This document shows, piece by piece, positions 50,004 to 58,996 of a DNA stretch of 64,000 nucleotides. Origin of the DNA: Pyrolobus sp964613695 (GTDB lineage Archaea > Thermoproteota > Thermoprotei_A > Sulfolobales > Pyrodictiaceae); the NCBI GenBank assembly GCA_964613695.1, contig CAZTIR010000001.1, positions 29,956 through 93,955 of the forward strand, given 5' to 3'. The notes below the pieces were generated by a model, which saw only the letters and a program-made list of their open reading frames with translations, was not told where the DNA came from and did not search any database. Position 1 is the stretch's first letter, and every line of letters starts with the position of its first letter. The position numbers and the translations under genes were made by a program.

Positions 50004-51110
50004 TTGGAGAGGCCAGTGGTGGTCCCGGTCCACAACCTCGGGGCTGGGGGCAACACGCCGCCCTACTGGGAGGGGCCGCCCCGCGGCCTAGGCTACCCCC
50101 ATGCCATGTTCAACGCGTATTTCCTCAGGGAGCATCATAGGAGGGAGCAGGTTAGCCACCGGCTAGTAGCGTGGGTCGACTCGGGAGGCTTCCTATACAT
50201 ACGCGACAAGACCAGGATGCTGGCCGGCAACCATGGGAGGGCTAGGGGCGGCTCGACACCCCCCGAGCCGGGCCCGGAGCTCGTCGAGACTGTGTTGAAG
50301 AGACAGGAGGGCTTCGGGGCCCACGTGGCTTTCACGCTAGACTATCCCCTCCACGGCGCCATCGGAGGAGAGGTTCTGAGGAGGCTTAGAATCACGGCGA
50401 TCAACGCCGCGCTAGCCTACCAGCTGCGCCGCAGGAGGAGCATGAGGCTTCTCATCGTCCTCCAGTATCGCGATCGGGGGGAGTTGGGGCTCCTTCTCTC
50501 CATGCTCGAGGCGGCTTTGAGGGAGTATGCGGGCCTCCGGCTGGACGAGGTTGACGGCTTCGCGGTTGGCGGGCTGGTGCCCTATAGGAGTAACCTCGTG
50601 TACCTGGCCGAGAGGGTTGTCGAGGCTCGTCTACACCTCCCCCGGGGCTCGTGGATACACGTGCTCGGGGTAGCCTCTCCAATCAACATACCGCTGTTAT
50701 ACGCCGCTGGCGCCGACTCGCTAGACTCCAAGACGTATATCATAGCGGCTGCGAAGAGGCTCTGGTATACGCCCCTCAAGCTATACCTGCAGGGCTGGCC
50801 CGCGAGGATAGAGGTTGGGAGGAAGCCGCTACCCTTGGAGGAGTGCGGCTGTGTTGCATGCTCGAAGGTGGATGGGGTAGAGGAGTTGCGCGAGAATACC
50901 AGGCTCCTAGCCCTCCACAACCTACACGTGACCCTGGAGGCCGCGCGCCTCGCCAGCGAGGAGCCGGTAGAGGCCTTGAGGAGGCTGGCTGCTAGAAGCA
51001 CCAGGCTCGCGAAGGCGGCGAGACTCGTGCTCGATGCCCTTTGGAGCGGGAAGCTGGATAACCGGGTCTCGGGTAGGGAAGAGGTTGCTGGGGCCGCGGG
51101 GCCCCTGTGA
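50004..51110 (+). CDS. tRNA-guanine-transglycosylase-like protein lacking a PUA domain
   Basis: 368 residues. The TGT barrel is evident: VDSGGFLYI with Asp59, GFAVGGLVPYRS (185-195, the substrate-binding GG loop), IHVLGVASPINIPLLYAAGADSLDSKTY with a second Asp (241, expected nucleophile), and the zinc site CGCVACSK (Cys281/283/286) with LLALHNLH (His305 or 308). Archaeal ArcTGT, which swaps G15 for preQ0, has extra C-terminal domains including PUA; here the protein ends soon after the barrel. It may be a distinct TGT paralogue (DpdA-like DNA-modifying, or a stand-alone core whose PUA is encoded elsewhere). TTG 50004 is the only start after an in-frame TAG. Confidence 0.85.
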   Translation: MERPVVVPVHNLGAGGNTPPYWEGPPRGLGYPHAMFNAYFLREHHRREQVSHRLVAWVDSGGFLYIRDKTRMLAGNHGRARGGSTPPEPGPELVETVLKRQEGFGAHVAFTLDYPLHGAIGGEVLRRLRITAINAALAYQLRRRRSMRLLIVLQYRDRGELGLLLSMLEAALREYAGLRLDEVDGFAVGGLVPYRSNLVYLAERVVEARLHLPRGSWIHVLGVASPINIPLLYAAGADSLDSKTYIIAAAKRLWYTPLKLYLQGWPARIEVGRKPLPLEECGCVACSKVDGVEELRENTRLLALHNLHVTLEAARLASEEPVEALRRLAARSTRLAKAARLVLDALWSGKLDNRVSGREEVAGAAGPL

Positions 51111-51313
51111 GGAGGGGTGCAAACTCTGAGAGGCTCGGGGTGCTGACCTAGACCCGTCCCGAGGGGCTCCAAGCAGCGGCCTCGGCAGAAGGGGTGTGTC
51201 TCTTCACGCCTCCGCACTCGGCAAACACGTCATCGGCCGTGTCTAGCCCTCCACGGGCTCCGCTTTTAAAGGGAGTTCTGGGCGCTTAGGTCCTCTACAC
51301 GGGGTGCGAGAGG

Positions 51314-51394
51314 ATGGGCGGTAGGCAGAGGACGACACTCTTCATGATGAGGGAGGAAGAGGAGGGTAAGAAGGGCGGCAAGAAGAAGAAGTGA
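51314..51394 (+). CDS. 26-residue charged micro-protein candidate
   Basis: ATG (51314) to TGA (51394): MGGRQRTTLFMMREEEEG, then a Lys/Gly run of KKGGKKKK. A TATA-like CTTTTAAA (51272-51279) and a GAGAGG element just before the ATG make expression plausible. The stop falls 9 nt before the next ATG (51404), so it may be a short leader ORF of the CxxCxxCC gene. No relative is recognised; low-complexity composition lowers confidence. Confidence 0.4.
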   Translation: MGGRQRTTLFMMREEEEGKKGGKKKK

Positions 51395-51403
51395 GGTGGT
51401 GTA

Positions 51404-51967
51404 ATGGTAGAGGTTTTTCAATGCCTAAGGTGCCTCCACTGCTGCTTCTTCTCCCGCGAGGAGGAGTCCCCGGTGCTCTTCTCCTGGGAGGTTAGCCGCA
51501 TACTAGACCTGGCTGAGAGGGAGGGCGTGAGCCTAGAGAACGTCGAGTTCAAGCCCCTAGAGGTGTACCGCGACCCGTCTAACGGCAGGTGCGTGGTACT
51601 ACTCTACAGGATGGTTGTGAGGGGCTTCTGCCCCTTCTATGATGTGAAGAGCCGCTCCTGCATAATACACCCGGAGAAGCCCTCCGCGTGCAGGATGTAC
51701 CCCCTTCTCCTCGAGGTGCCCTCCGGCAGGCTCAGCGTGAGCGGCGCATGCGACTGGGTTGAGCGGAACATGTGGATTACCAAGAGGGGGGATGTCCTGG
51801 ATAGGGTATTCCCCCGGGAGATGAGCGAGGCTAGGCGAGTCTTCGCGGATTACATGGCTGTTGTTAAGACCCTCTCGGAGAGGGGGTTTACGGAGAAGCT
51901 TGGCGGGGTGGAGGGGTGCAGGGAGATCGTCGAGTTCGAGGAGCTTCTGGGGGAGGAGTCTAGTTAA
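51404..51967 (+). CDS. CxxCxxCC-type (YkgJ-like) zinc/iron-chelating domain protein
   Basis: 187 residues. The N-terminal CLRCLHCCF is the family cluster, followed by FCPFYDVKSRSCIIHPEKPSACRMYPLLLE, which adds the other metal ligands (Cys-Cys-Cys). The C-terminal half is helical. Such proteins bind metal and are often linked to flagella, lipid or modification loci, but the biochemical role is unknown. It begins 9 nt after the micro-ORF, with GTGGTGTA as a possible ribosome site. Confidence 0.88.
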   Translation: MVEVFQCLRCLHCCFFSREEESPVLFSWEVSRILDLAEREGVSLENVEFKPLEVYRDPSNGRCVVLLYRMVVRGFCPFYDVKSRSCIIHPEKPSACRMYPLLLEVPSGRLSVSGACDWVERNMWITKRGDVLDRVFPREMSEARRVFADYMAVVKTLSERGFTEKLGGVEGCREIVEFEELLGEESS

Positions 51968-52000
51968 CGGGTTTTATCCTGCTCCAGGCGGGGTGTGTGG

Positions 52001-52264
52001 ATGGCTAAGCGTAAGAGGGTTGTAAGACTCTTCTTCAACACCTTCTACGAGGACGCGGCCAAGGCTATCCTGGAGAGGCTGGAGAGGAGCTATGGCAGGG
52101 TTAGGGTGGTCCGCTCGCAAGTGCTACCCGAGTTCTACTACGTGGAGATACAGGTGGGAGAGAACGAGGACCCGGCTAGGGTGAGGACTGAGGTGGAGAA
52201 CCTGGTGGCGCAGGTGGGGGGTGATAGGGTCTTCGGGGTTAAGGCTTATGATGTGCAGACGTGA
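52001..52264 (+). CDS. small hypothetical protein
   Basis: 87 residues, soluble, ferredoxin-like in secondary-structure pattern (strand-helix-strand-strand-helix-strand): VVRLFFNTFYEDAAKAILERLERSYG, then VRVVRSQVLPEFYYVEIQVG and RVRTEVENLVAQVGGDRVFGVKAYDV. The ATG at 52001 is preferred to GTG 51995. It follows the CxxCxxCC gene by 33 nt and precedes ileS; function unknown. Confidence 0.65.
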   Translation: MAKRKRVVRLFFNTFYEDAAKAILERLERSYGRVRVVRSQVLPEFYYVEIQVGENEDPARVRTEVENLVAQVGGDRVFGVKAYDVQT

Positions 52265-52329
52265 GGCGCCCCGTGTACGGGGATTCTTTAAGCCGTGGCT
52301 CGGGGCCTCGCGAACCGGGATATTAGGCT

Positions 52330-55300
52330 ATGCCGGTTGTCGGCAAGATAGAGGGGGTCTACGACCCCCACACGGTAGAGGAGTGGGTTAAGCGGTTCTG
52401 GGAGAGGGAGAGGATATACTCGAGGCTGCGGGAGTGGAGGAGGGGTAGGCGTCGCTTCTACTTCCTAGACGGGCCGCCTTACCCCAGCAGCGATGTCCCG
52501 CACGCTGGAACCGCGTGGAACAAGGTGTTGAAGGACGCTATCCTACGCTACCGTAGGCTCGTGGGCTACGATGTGTGGGACAAGCCGGGCTACGATTGTC
52601 ACGGGCTCCCGATAGAGGTTCAGCTCGAGAAGCAGCTCGGTATACGCGTGAAGAGGGAGATTGAGGAGAAGGTCGGTGTGGAGAAGTTCGTCGAGATGTG
52701 TAAGGAGTTTGCGCTCCGGAACGTGGAGGGGCTTACGAGGTGGTTTAAGGAGCTGGGCGTCTTCATGGACTGGGAGAACCCCTACCTAACCCTCCGCGAC
52801 GAGTACATCGAGGCGGAGTGGTGGCTTGTCAAGAGGGCTTGGGAGCAGGGCCTGCTCGAGAGGGAGAAGCGGGTCGTCTACTGGTGCCCTAGGTGTGGCA
52901 CCACTCTGGCCGAGTACGAGGTCGAGTACCGGGAGATAGAGGACCCGTCGATATACGTGAAGTTTAGGGTCGAGGGTAGGGATAACGAGTATCTCGTCAT
53001 CTGGACGACGACCCCGTGGACGCTGCCAGCCAACGCCTTTGTGATGATACACCCTGAAGCCGAGTATGCGAAGGTGCGTGTTGGCGGCGAGGTGCTCATC
53101 ATAGCCTCTGCTAGAGTCGAGAGGGTGATGGAGGAGGCCGGGATCAAGGACTATGAGATAGTGGAGAGGGTTAAGGGTAGTGAGCTTGTTGGCCTGCGCT
53201 ACGTGCACCCCCTGGAGGATGTCATACCCCTCCAGTCGAGGCTGAAGAAGTTCCACCAGGTTGTGGCCGCGGCTGAGCATGTGACTCTCCACGAGGGTAC
53301 GGGCCTCGTCCACGCGGCGCCGGGCCACGGTTTCGAGGACTTCGAGGTCGCTAAGAGGATGGGGTGGGAGGAGGCTATCGTAGCGCCTATAGACGATGAG
53401 GGGAGGTTCACGGAGGAAGCTGGCCCCCTAAAGGGCATGCAGGCCCGGGAGGCTAACAAGGTAATCATAAAGATGCTTGAGGAGCGCGGCGCACTCCTAC
53501 ACGCTGGCACCCTCGTGCACCGTTACCCTGTCTGCTGGCGTTGTAAGACACCGGTGCTGCTGAGGGCTACCCCACAGTGGGTCGTCAAGGTCACGAGGCT
53601 GAAGGAGAGGATAGCGGAGGAGGCTAGGAGGGCGAACTGGATACCAAAGTGGGCTCTGGATAGGCTGATGTCGATGGTGGAGAATCTCCAGGACTGGGTG
53701 CTCAGCAGGCAGCGCTACTGGGGCGCTCCTCTACCGGTATGGGTCTGCGAGAACTGCGGTTACGTGCACGTCGTGGGGAGTGTCAGGGAGTTGGAGGAGA
53801 TGGGTGGCGAGAAGCCCCGCGAGCTTCACAGGCCGTGGGTGGATAGGGTTACGCTACGCTGCCCGAAGTGCGGCGGCGTGAAGAGGAGGGTGCCAGACGT
53901 TATGGACGTATGGCTTGACAGCGGGGTCGCCTTCTACGCGTCTAGGGGGCACCCGGAGAAGACGGGCTTCGAGAAAGCCGATTTCATAACCGAGGGTCAC
54001 GACCAGACTCGCGGCTGGTTCTTCAGCCTGCTTAGGGCTGGCGTCATCGGCTTCGGGGAGGTGCCTTACAGGAATGTGCTCGTCCACGGTTTCATGTTGG
54101 ACGAGAAGGGTAGGGAGATGCACAAGAGCCTAGGTAACTATGTTGACGCGGCTACCATAGTCAGGAGGGCTGGTAGGGACCCGTTCCGCCTATGGGTGCT
54201 GCAGAACACCACCTGGGAGGATGCGAGGTTCTCGTGGAAGGCCCTTGAGCATGCTAAACGCGATCTGGGCGTGGTTTGGAACGTGTTCGTCTTCGCCTCG
54301 ACCTACATGAGTCTTGACCGCTTCGACCCGGAGGAGTATACGCTCGAGAAGCTCTGGAACAACCTGGAAGTGGAGGACAAGTGGCTCTTGTCGAGGCTAG
54401 CTGGGCTGGTCGAGAGGGTTACCAAGGCCTTCGAGGAGTACAGGGTGCACGAGGCTGCTAGGGCGCTTCGCGAGTTCATACTAGAGGATGTTAGCAGGTG
54501 GTACATTAGGCTCGTGAGGAGGAGGGTTTGGCTAGAGGAGCAGGACCCGTCTAAGCTAGCGGCCTACGCCACCCTCTACCGCGTGCTCCGAGACTGGCTC
54601 GTAATGGCCTCCACCATCACGCCATTCATCGCCGAGTACCTCTACCAGCATTTCATCAGGCCTGCTGAGAAGGGCGCGCCGCCGAGCATAGCTATGATGG
54701 ATTGGCCTAGCGTGCCGAGCGACTGGAGGGACGAGAGGCTCGAAGAGGATATGAGGATTGTCCGGGAGGTTGTCGAGGCTATTGCCGCCGCGCGCATGAG
54801 GGCTGGTCTTAAGCTACGCCAACCCGTGCGAGAGGTTATAGTCTTCACCAGCGACGAGAGAGTGGCCTCCGCTGTCGAGAGGCTTAAGAGGATAGTGGTT
54901 GAGATGGGTAACGCTAAGAGCATCTCTGTGAAGAACGTTGCGGAGCTGGAAGAGCTTCTAGTGTACGAGGTTGAGCCGGTCTACTCGAGGCTGGGGCCGA
55001 GGTACAAGAGGCTGACGAAGAAGATAGTCGAGTATCTCGAGAGGGAGGGTGACAGGGTGGCCAGGGATATACTAGCGGCGGGCGCCCATAAGACGGTTAT
55101 CGATGGCGTGGAGGTTGTGATAGAGAGGGATGATGTGAAGATACGTGCCAAGCCGAGGACGGGCTACGCGATAACAGAGACAAGCTGGGGTAGCGTAGCC
55201 ATAGACACGAGGCTGACCGAGGAGGAGATAGCCGAGGGCCTCGCGAGGGATATTGTGAGGAGGATACAGTACATGAGGAAGATGCTGAAGCTGCCGGTGG

Positions 55301-55515
55301 ACGCTGTCATAGAGGTTGTTGTGGCTGGGCCGCAGGACGCGATAAGGCTCGCAGAGAGGCTACGCGACTACATCGCCAGGGAGACGAGGGCGTCGAAACT
55401 GGTGTTGACGAGCGATGAGGGCAGGGCTAGGGAGGCTGGGGGGCTGGTTATGGAGTGGGAGATTGGGGACGAGAAGTTCGTGATAAGCGTTAAGCCTGTG
55501 GGCTCGGCCGGTTGA
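52330..55515 (+). CDS. ileS: isoleucyl-tRNA synthetase
   Basis: 1061 residues. Class I synthetase: HIGH-type motif PYPSSDVPHAGTAWNKVL near residue 57 and KMSKS-type motif EMHKSLGNYVDAATI near 600. An editing (CP1) domain (about 190-410, with WTTTPWTLPANAF and GTGLVHAAPGHGFEDF) removes misacylated valine. There are zinc-type Cys pairs WCPRCG, CENCGY and CPKCGG. The anticodon-binding helical domain follows 'RWYIRLVRRRVW'. The start ATG at 52330 has a TATA-like tract in the gap. The length is normal for the archaeal type. Confidence 0.97.
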   Translation: MPVVGKIEGVYDPHTVEEWVKRFWERERIYSRLREWRRGRRRFYFLDGPPYPSSDVPHAGTAWNKVLKDAILRYRRLVGYDVWDKPGYDCHGLPIEVQLEKQLGIRVKREIEEKVGVEKFVEMCKEFALRNVEGLTRWFKELGVFMDWENPYLTLRDEYIEAEWWLVKRAWEQGLLEREKRVVYWCPRCGTTLAEYEVEYREIEDPSIYVKFRVEGRDNEYLVIWTTTPWTLPANAFVMIHPEAEYAKVRVGGEVLIIASARVERVMEEAGIKDYEIVERVKGSELVGLRYVHPLEDVIPLQSRLKKFHQVVAAAEHVTLHEGTGLVHAAPGHGFEDFEVAKRMGWEEAIVAPIDDEGRFTEEAGPLKGMQAREANKVIIKMLEERGALLHAGTLVHRYPVCWRCKTPVLLRATPQWVVKVTRLKERIAEEARRANWIPKWALDRLMSMVENLQDWVLSRQRYWGAPLPVWVCENCGYVHVVGSVRELEEMGGEKPRELHRPWVDRVTLRCPKCGGVKRRVPDVMDVWLDSGVAFYASRGHPEKTGFEKADFITEGHDQTRGWFFSLLRAGVIGFGEVPYRNVLVHGFMLDEKGREMHKSLGNYVDAATIVRRAGRDPFRLWVLQNTTWEDARFSWKALEHAKRDLGVVWNVFVFASTYMSLDRFDPEEYTLEKLWNNLEVEDKWLLSRLAGLVERVTKAFEEYRVHEAARALREFILEDVSRWYIRLVRRRVWLEEQDPSKLAAYATLYRVLRDWLVMASTITPFIAEYLYQHFIRPAEKGAPPSIAMMDWPSVPSDWRDERLEEDMRIVREVVEAIAAARMRAGLKLRQPVREVIVFTSDERVASAVERLKRIVVEMGNAKSISVKNVAELEELLVYEVEPVYSRLGPRYKRLTKKIVEYLEREGDRVARDILAAGAHKTVIDGVEVVIERDDVKIRAKPRTGYAITETSWGSVAIDTRLTEEEIAEGLARDIVRRIQYMRKMLKLPVDAVIEVVVAGPQDAIRLAERLRDYIARETRASKLVLTSDEGRAREAGGLVMEWEIGDEKFVISVKPVGSAG

Positions 55516-55543
55516 TCCCTCTTCATCGGATATGTTCCTCTGA

Positions 55544-55999
55544 TTATCGGGCCCTCCTCACCACCCATCCACCCTTCTCTCGTAGACGCTTTTCTAGGTG
55601 TCTCTTGAGCAGCTTGTAGGCAAGGTCATAGATCTTAGCGGGTATCCTCATCTCGACCCATCTGCCGTTCTTCAACCATATTGTTATCTTCGCGTCCTCC
55701 TCCCTCCTCAGTATCTCGACCTTCACAACATCGTCATAGTTTATTCGAAAATCCTCGCCGCGAGACTCTCCAGTCTCGCGCCTCCTCTTCTTCAGGATAC
55801 TGTATAGGAACATGTCCTGCCGCTTCCCAGGCCCAGCGAAGGGCTTTACACCCTCCCAGTAGCCGCCGAGGTACTCGAACCTGATACCATCCTCCTCGAA
55901 GTACACGTCATAGTGTTGCACCTCGCCGGCCCTCCTGACCTGTACGCTGAAGAGGGCGTTTGGAGGTATCTCCTCTCTCCTCGTGAACCTCTTCGCCAT
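55544..55999 (-). CDS. hypothetical protein
   Basis: 151 residues, basic and beta-rich. Strands such as YDVYFEEDGIRFEYLGGYWEG and DAKITIWLKNGRWVEMRIPA alternate with Arg/Lys helices (YDLAYKLLKRHLEKRLREKGGWVVRRA). A beta-sandwich with a helical tail is possible; no family was recognised. Convergent with ileS (28 nt apart) and divergent from the MoxR gene. Confidence 0.55.
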   Translation of the reverse strand: MAKRFTRREEIPPNALFSVQVRRAGEVQHYDVYFEEDGIRFEYLGGYWEGVKPFAGPGKRQDMFLYSILKKRRRETGESRGEDFRINYDDVVKVEILRREEDAKITIWLKNGRWVEMRIPAKIYDLAYKLLKRHLEKRLREKGGWVVRRAR

Positions 56000-56052
56000 G
56001 CCTCTCGCACCCTGGTAACGTAATAGGGTTGTAGGCGCGGCTATGAAGCGTA

Positions 56053-57003
56053 ATGGGTAGGGTTATGCAGAAGGGTGTCGAGGAGCAAGAAGATCCTATA
56101 GTGAGGAGGGTTAGGGAGATATACGGGCAGGTCATCGAGGAGAGGGAGCCTATACGCGACCCGGATAGGATGGTGAGGGTTCTACGCGAAGAGTTTAAGC
56201 TGATAGTTGATAAGAGGCTGGTGTCGCTGGTTCTCGCCGCCTTTCTAGCTGGGCGTCCGGTGCTCTTCGAGGGGCCGCCGGGCACCGGTAAGACGGAGAT
56301 CGGTGAGGCTATACTAACCCTGTGGGCTGGCAAGACTGCCTTCATACTCCCCTGCAGCGAGAACTATGATGAGTACCGTGTGATAGGGGACTTTCACCCC
56401 CTCATGGCGATGAAACATGGTTTCAACGAGGAGAGTTTCATACCGCGTCCGCTGCTAGCTGCTCTGATACTCGATGCGGGTGTACTCGTTGACGAGATAA
56501 GGAGGAGTAGCGAGGAGTTCCAGAACATGCTGCTAGACATTATAGACAAGAGGCGTATAGTGGTGCCAGAGTTGAAGAGGGTGTTCAGGGCGAGGGGCAT
56601 AGGCTTCCAGGTGATATTCACGAGCAACCCGGAGGACTTGGGTCAGGGTGAGCTCAGCGACGCGTTTCTAAGGAGGGTTGTCAGGATACGCTTCGACTAC
56701 CCGCCCCCGGAGCGCGAAGCCGAGATAGTCAAGATTAGGCTAGACTCGCGTGCAAGAATCCCTGATGAGATACTCTCGAGGATGATAATGGCGGTTAACG
56801 AGCTTAGAAAGAGGGCTGCTTACAAGCCCGGCCCTGCTGATACCGTGACATGGGCTCGTCTGGCCGCGCGGCTCGCGGAGCTACGGGGCTCCGACGTGGT
56901 AGAGGTGAGGGACGTGATTGACGCGGCAACGGTAACCCTATACAAGAGGGTTGAGGAGGAGGAGCTAGTGGATGAGGTTCTCCGGGAGGTCTTTGGAGCT
57001 TGA
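56053..57003 (+). CDS. MoxR-family AAA+ ATPase
   Basis: 316 residues. Walker A FEGPPGTGKTEIGEA (about 73-87), the NYDEYRVIGDFHP loop, Walker B GVLVDEIRR, VIFTSNPEDLGQGELSDAFLRRVVRIRF (sensor 1, arginine finger region), and a lid with KPGPADTVTWARLAARLAE. MoxR proteins are chaperone-like partners that fold or activate VWA-domain proteins or metalloenzymes. The gene for a VWA protein starts in its last bases, so the two are a functional pair. Confidence 0.92.
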   Translation: MGRVMQKGVEEQEDPIVRRVREIYGQVIEEREPIRDPDRMVRVLREEFKLIVDKRLVSLVLAAFLAGRPVLFEGPPGTGKTEIGEAILTLWAGKTAFILPCSENYDEYRVIGDFHPLMAMKHGFNEESFIPRPLLAALILDAGVLVDEIRRSSEEFQNMLLDIIDKRRIVVPELKRVFRARGIGFQVIFTSNPEDLGQGELSDAFLRRVVRIRFDYPPPEREAEIVKIRLDSRARIPDEILSRMIMAVNELRKRAAYKPGPADTVTWARLAARLAELRGSDVVEVRDVIDAATVTLYKRVEEEELVDEVLREVFGA

Positions 57004-58976
57004 AAATCAGTGAGGATCTCGTGGATACTCTCCTACGCCTGGCTGAGAGGCTGAGGAGCGAGGGCTTATCGATAGGGACTTCCGAGCTCGTAGACACTCT
57101 GAGGATAGTGGAGAACCTGGCGCTTCTAGAGTCACGCGAGCCCAGCCTTGACGATCTCTATACCGTCGCCCGCTGCGTCCTAGCTCACAATGATAGGGAG
57201 GTTGCTCTACTCGATCAGGTTTGGCGTGAGATGAGCTCACAGTGGAGCCTCCAAAAGGTGGTCAACGCCGTTGAGGAGGATTTGAAAAGGCTTGGGGTGA
57301 GGTGGGGTGCACGACTGCCGTCCAAGAGGAGGTTGCTAAACGGGCCTGGTGCGGAGGAGAGGAGGGAGGCCTATTCTAGGCTAAGGCTCCTAGGCCTCAT
57401 AGTTAGAACTCCCCGCGGCGACGTGGTGCTAGACAAGAGTAGTGCTATTAGACGGTTGAAGAGCATTATGAGGAAGTATGGTGACCCGTGGAACGCGCTA
57501 GCAGACTCCGCGGCAAGGATGATATCACGCGGTAGGATAGAGTGGTTCGCGCTCTACGCAGCCCCGATCGACGAGTCGAAGCTCAGCAGTATTGATGTCG
57601 ATCGGGTTGCTAGTGCTGGCCTCCAGGCTCTCCAAGAGGGTAACCGCGGATTGGCTAGGAAGCTGGCTCATCTCGTGTCGCGGCGGTTGGAGGCGGGAGA
57701 GGCTCCTAGAAACGCTTGGAATGCTTTCCGGTTGTTGAGGAGGCTTGGAATGCTTACACCCTCTAGTCTCGCTAGCCTGCTCCGGAGCGAGCCGCGGATC
57801 GTTGACGAGATGCTGAAGAGCCGGGAGGATCGCGATATGCTCGCAGAGGCTGTTAGGATGCTAGATACGCGCTCCTTACGCCCCGTCTTAAAGAGGATTG
57901 CGAGAGATCCTAGGGGCTTGGAGGTGGCCACGAGCTTACTAGGGGAGGTTGACCTTGAGGCTTGGAGCGAGGTTAGGTTCTCGAGGATTCCTAGAGACTG
58001 GCGCGAAGCGGCTATAGCCGCTGTTAGTGCTCTCGCGAGGGCGGAGGAGAGTCTCCTAGCGGCTGCTGGGGGGAGTGAGGCTAACTTCTACATGGCGCTT
58101 GACGAGCTTAGAAGGTTTGAGAACATTAGGCTCGACGACGCGCCCGATTGGCTGCGTGGGCTCGTGGAGAGGTATAGGGAGAGGGTTGAGAGGCTGAAGA
58201 GCGTAGTCGAGGGCTCCGGCGACATCCTGGTACGCCTGCAGGGTATAGTGCGTAGCATGGATCCTCTCGACGCCCTGTTCTACCTGCGGAGCGTCTACCA
58301 GGAGGGCGACGTGAACCTAAAGAGGGTTGCTCTGAGGCTCGCCGAGATCATCTGGCGTAGGCTCGAGTCGCGTGCAAGAGGACCCAGGCTCCTTGAGGAG
58401 AAGAGGCTTCTAGACAAGCGTGGGCGCATCGATGTGCGCAGAACCCTCTACAACATTGTATCGTTGAGGGAGGAGCCTATAGTTGCTAGGCGTAGGAGGG
58501 AGAAGAGGCTTCTAGCCTTAGTGCTCGACATCAGCGGCAGCATGGCGAAGTACTCGGTATGGGCTCTTCTAGCCGCTTCTAGCTTCTCATCCATAGTGTC
58601 GAGCCTAACGCTCTTCTCGAGCAACGTTGTTATCGTCAGGGACGCTTGGAGGCTTAGCAGGAGGAGGATTATAGAGCTGTTGTTTAGGGCCAGGTTTGAA
58701 GGCTATACTAACATATCGTTGGCCCTACGCGAGACAGCCAGGCTATACCACATGCCCCACCGGATGGTAATAGTCACAGATCTATGCCAAACAGTTGAGG
58801 ACGAGAAGCCTAGCGAGGTGACGGCGCAGTTGTCGAAACGCGGCTGGAGGCTCTATTATATACTGCCGCCCAGGCACTGTGTCGAGGAGAAAGCCGCTGC
58901 CGAGAGGCATGCAACCCTGCTGGTAGTCTCCAGGCCCGAGGAGATACCGAGAATCTTGCAAAGAATCCACATGTAG
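57000..58976 (+). CDS. VWA-domain (CoxE-like) protein
   Basis: 658 residues. A long all-helical region (about 1-490) leads to a C-terminal von Willebrand A domain with a MIDAS site, LVLDISGSMAKYS (about 510-518) and MVIVTDLCQTVEDEKP (Asp). That order (helical CoxE part then VWA) is characteristic of partners of MoxR ATPases. Its likely role is as an effector remodelled by the MoxR protein; the target is unknown. The TTG at 57000 overlaps the previous TGA (TTGA), so translation is coupled. Confidence 0.9.
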   Translation: MKISEDLVDTLLRLAERLRSEGLSIGTSELVDTLRIVENLALLESREPSLDDLYTVARCVLAHNDREVALLDQVWREMSSQWSLQKVVNAVEEDLKRLGVRWGARLPSKRRLLNGPGAEERREAYSRLRLLGLIVRTPRGDVVLDKSSAIRRLKSIMRKYGDPWNALADSAARMISRGRIEWFALYAAPIDESKLSSIDVDRVASAGLQALQEGNRGLARKLAHLVSRRLEAGEAPRNAWNAFRLLRRLGMLTPSSLASLLRSEPRIVDEMLKSREDRDMLAEAVRMLDTRSLRPVLKRIARDPRGLEVATSLLGEVDLEAWSEVRFSRIPRDWREAAIAAVSALARAEESLLAAAGGSEANFYMALDELRRFENIRLDDAPDWLRGLVERYRERVERLKSVVEGSGDILVRLQGIVRSMDPLDALFYLRSVYQEGDVNLKRVALRLAEIIWRRLESRARGPRLLEEKRLLDKRGRIDVRRTLYNIVSLREEPIVARRRREKRLLALVLDISGSMAKYSVWALLAASSFSSIVSSLTLFSSNVVIVRDAWRLSRRRIIELLFRARFEGYTNISLALRETARLYHMPHRMVIVTDLCQTVEDEKPSEVTAQLSKRGWRLYYILPPRHCVEEKAAAERHATLLVVSRPEEIPRILQRIHM

Positions 58977-58996
58977 TCCTCCCGGGTGCTCCACCG

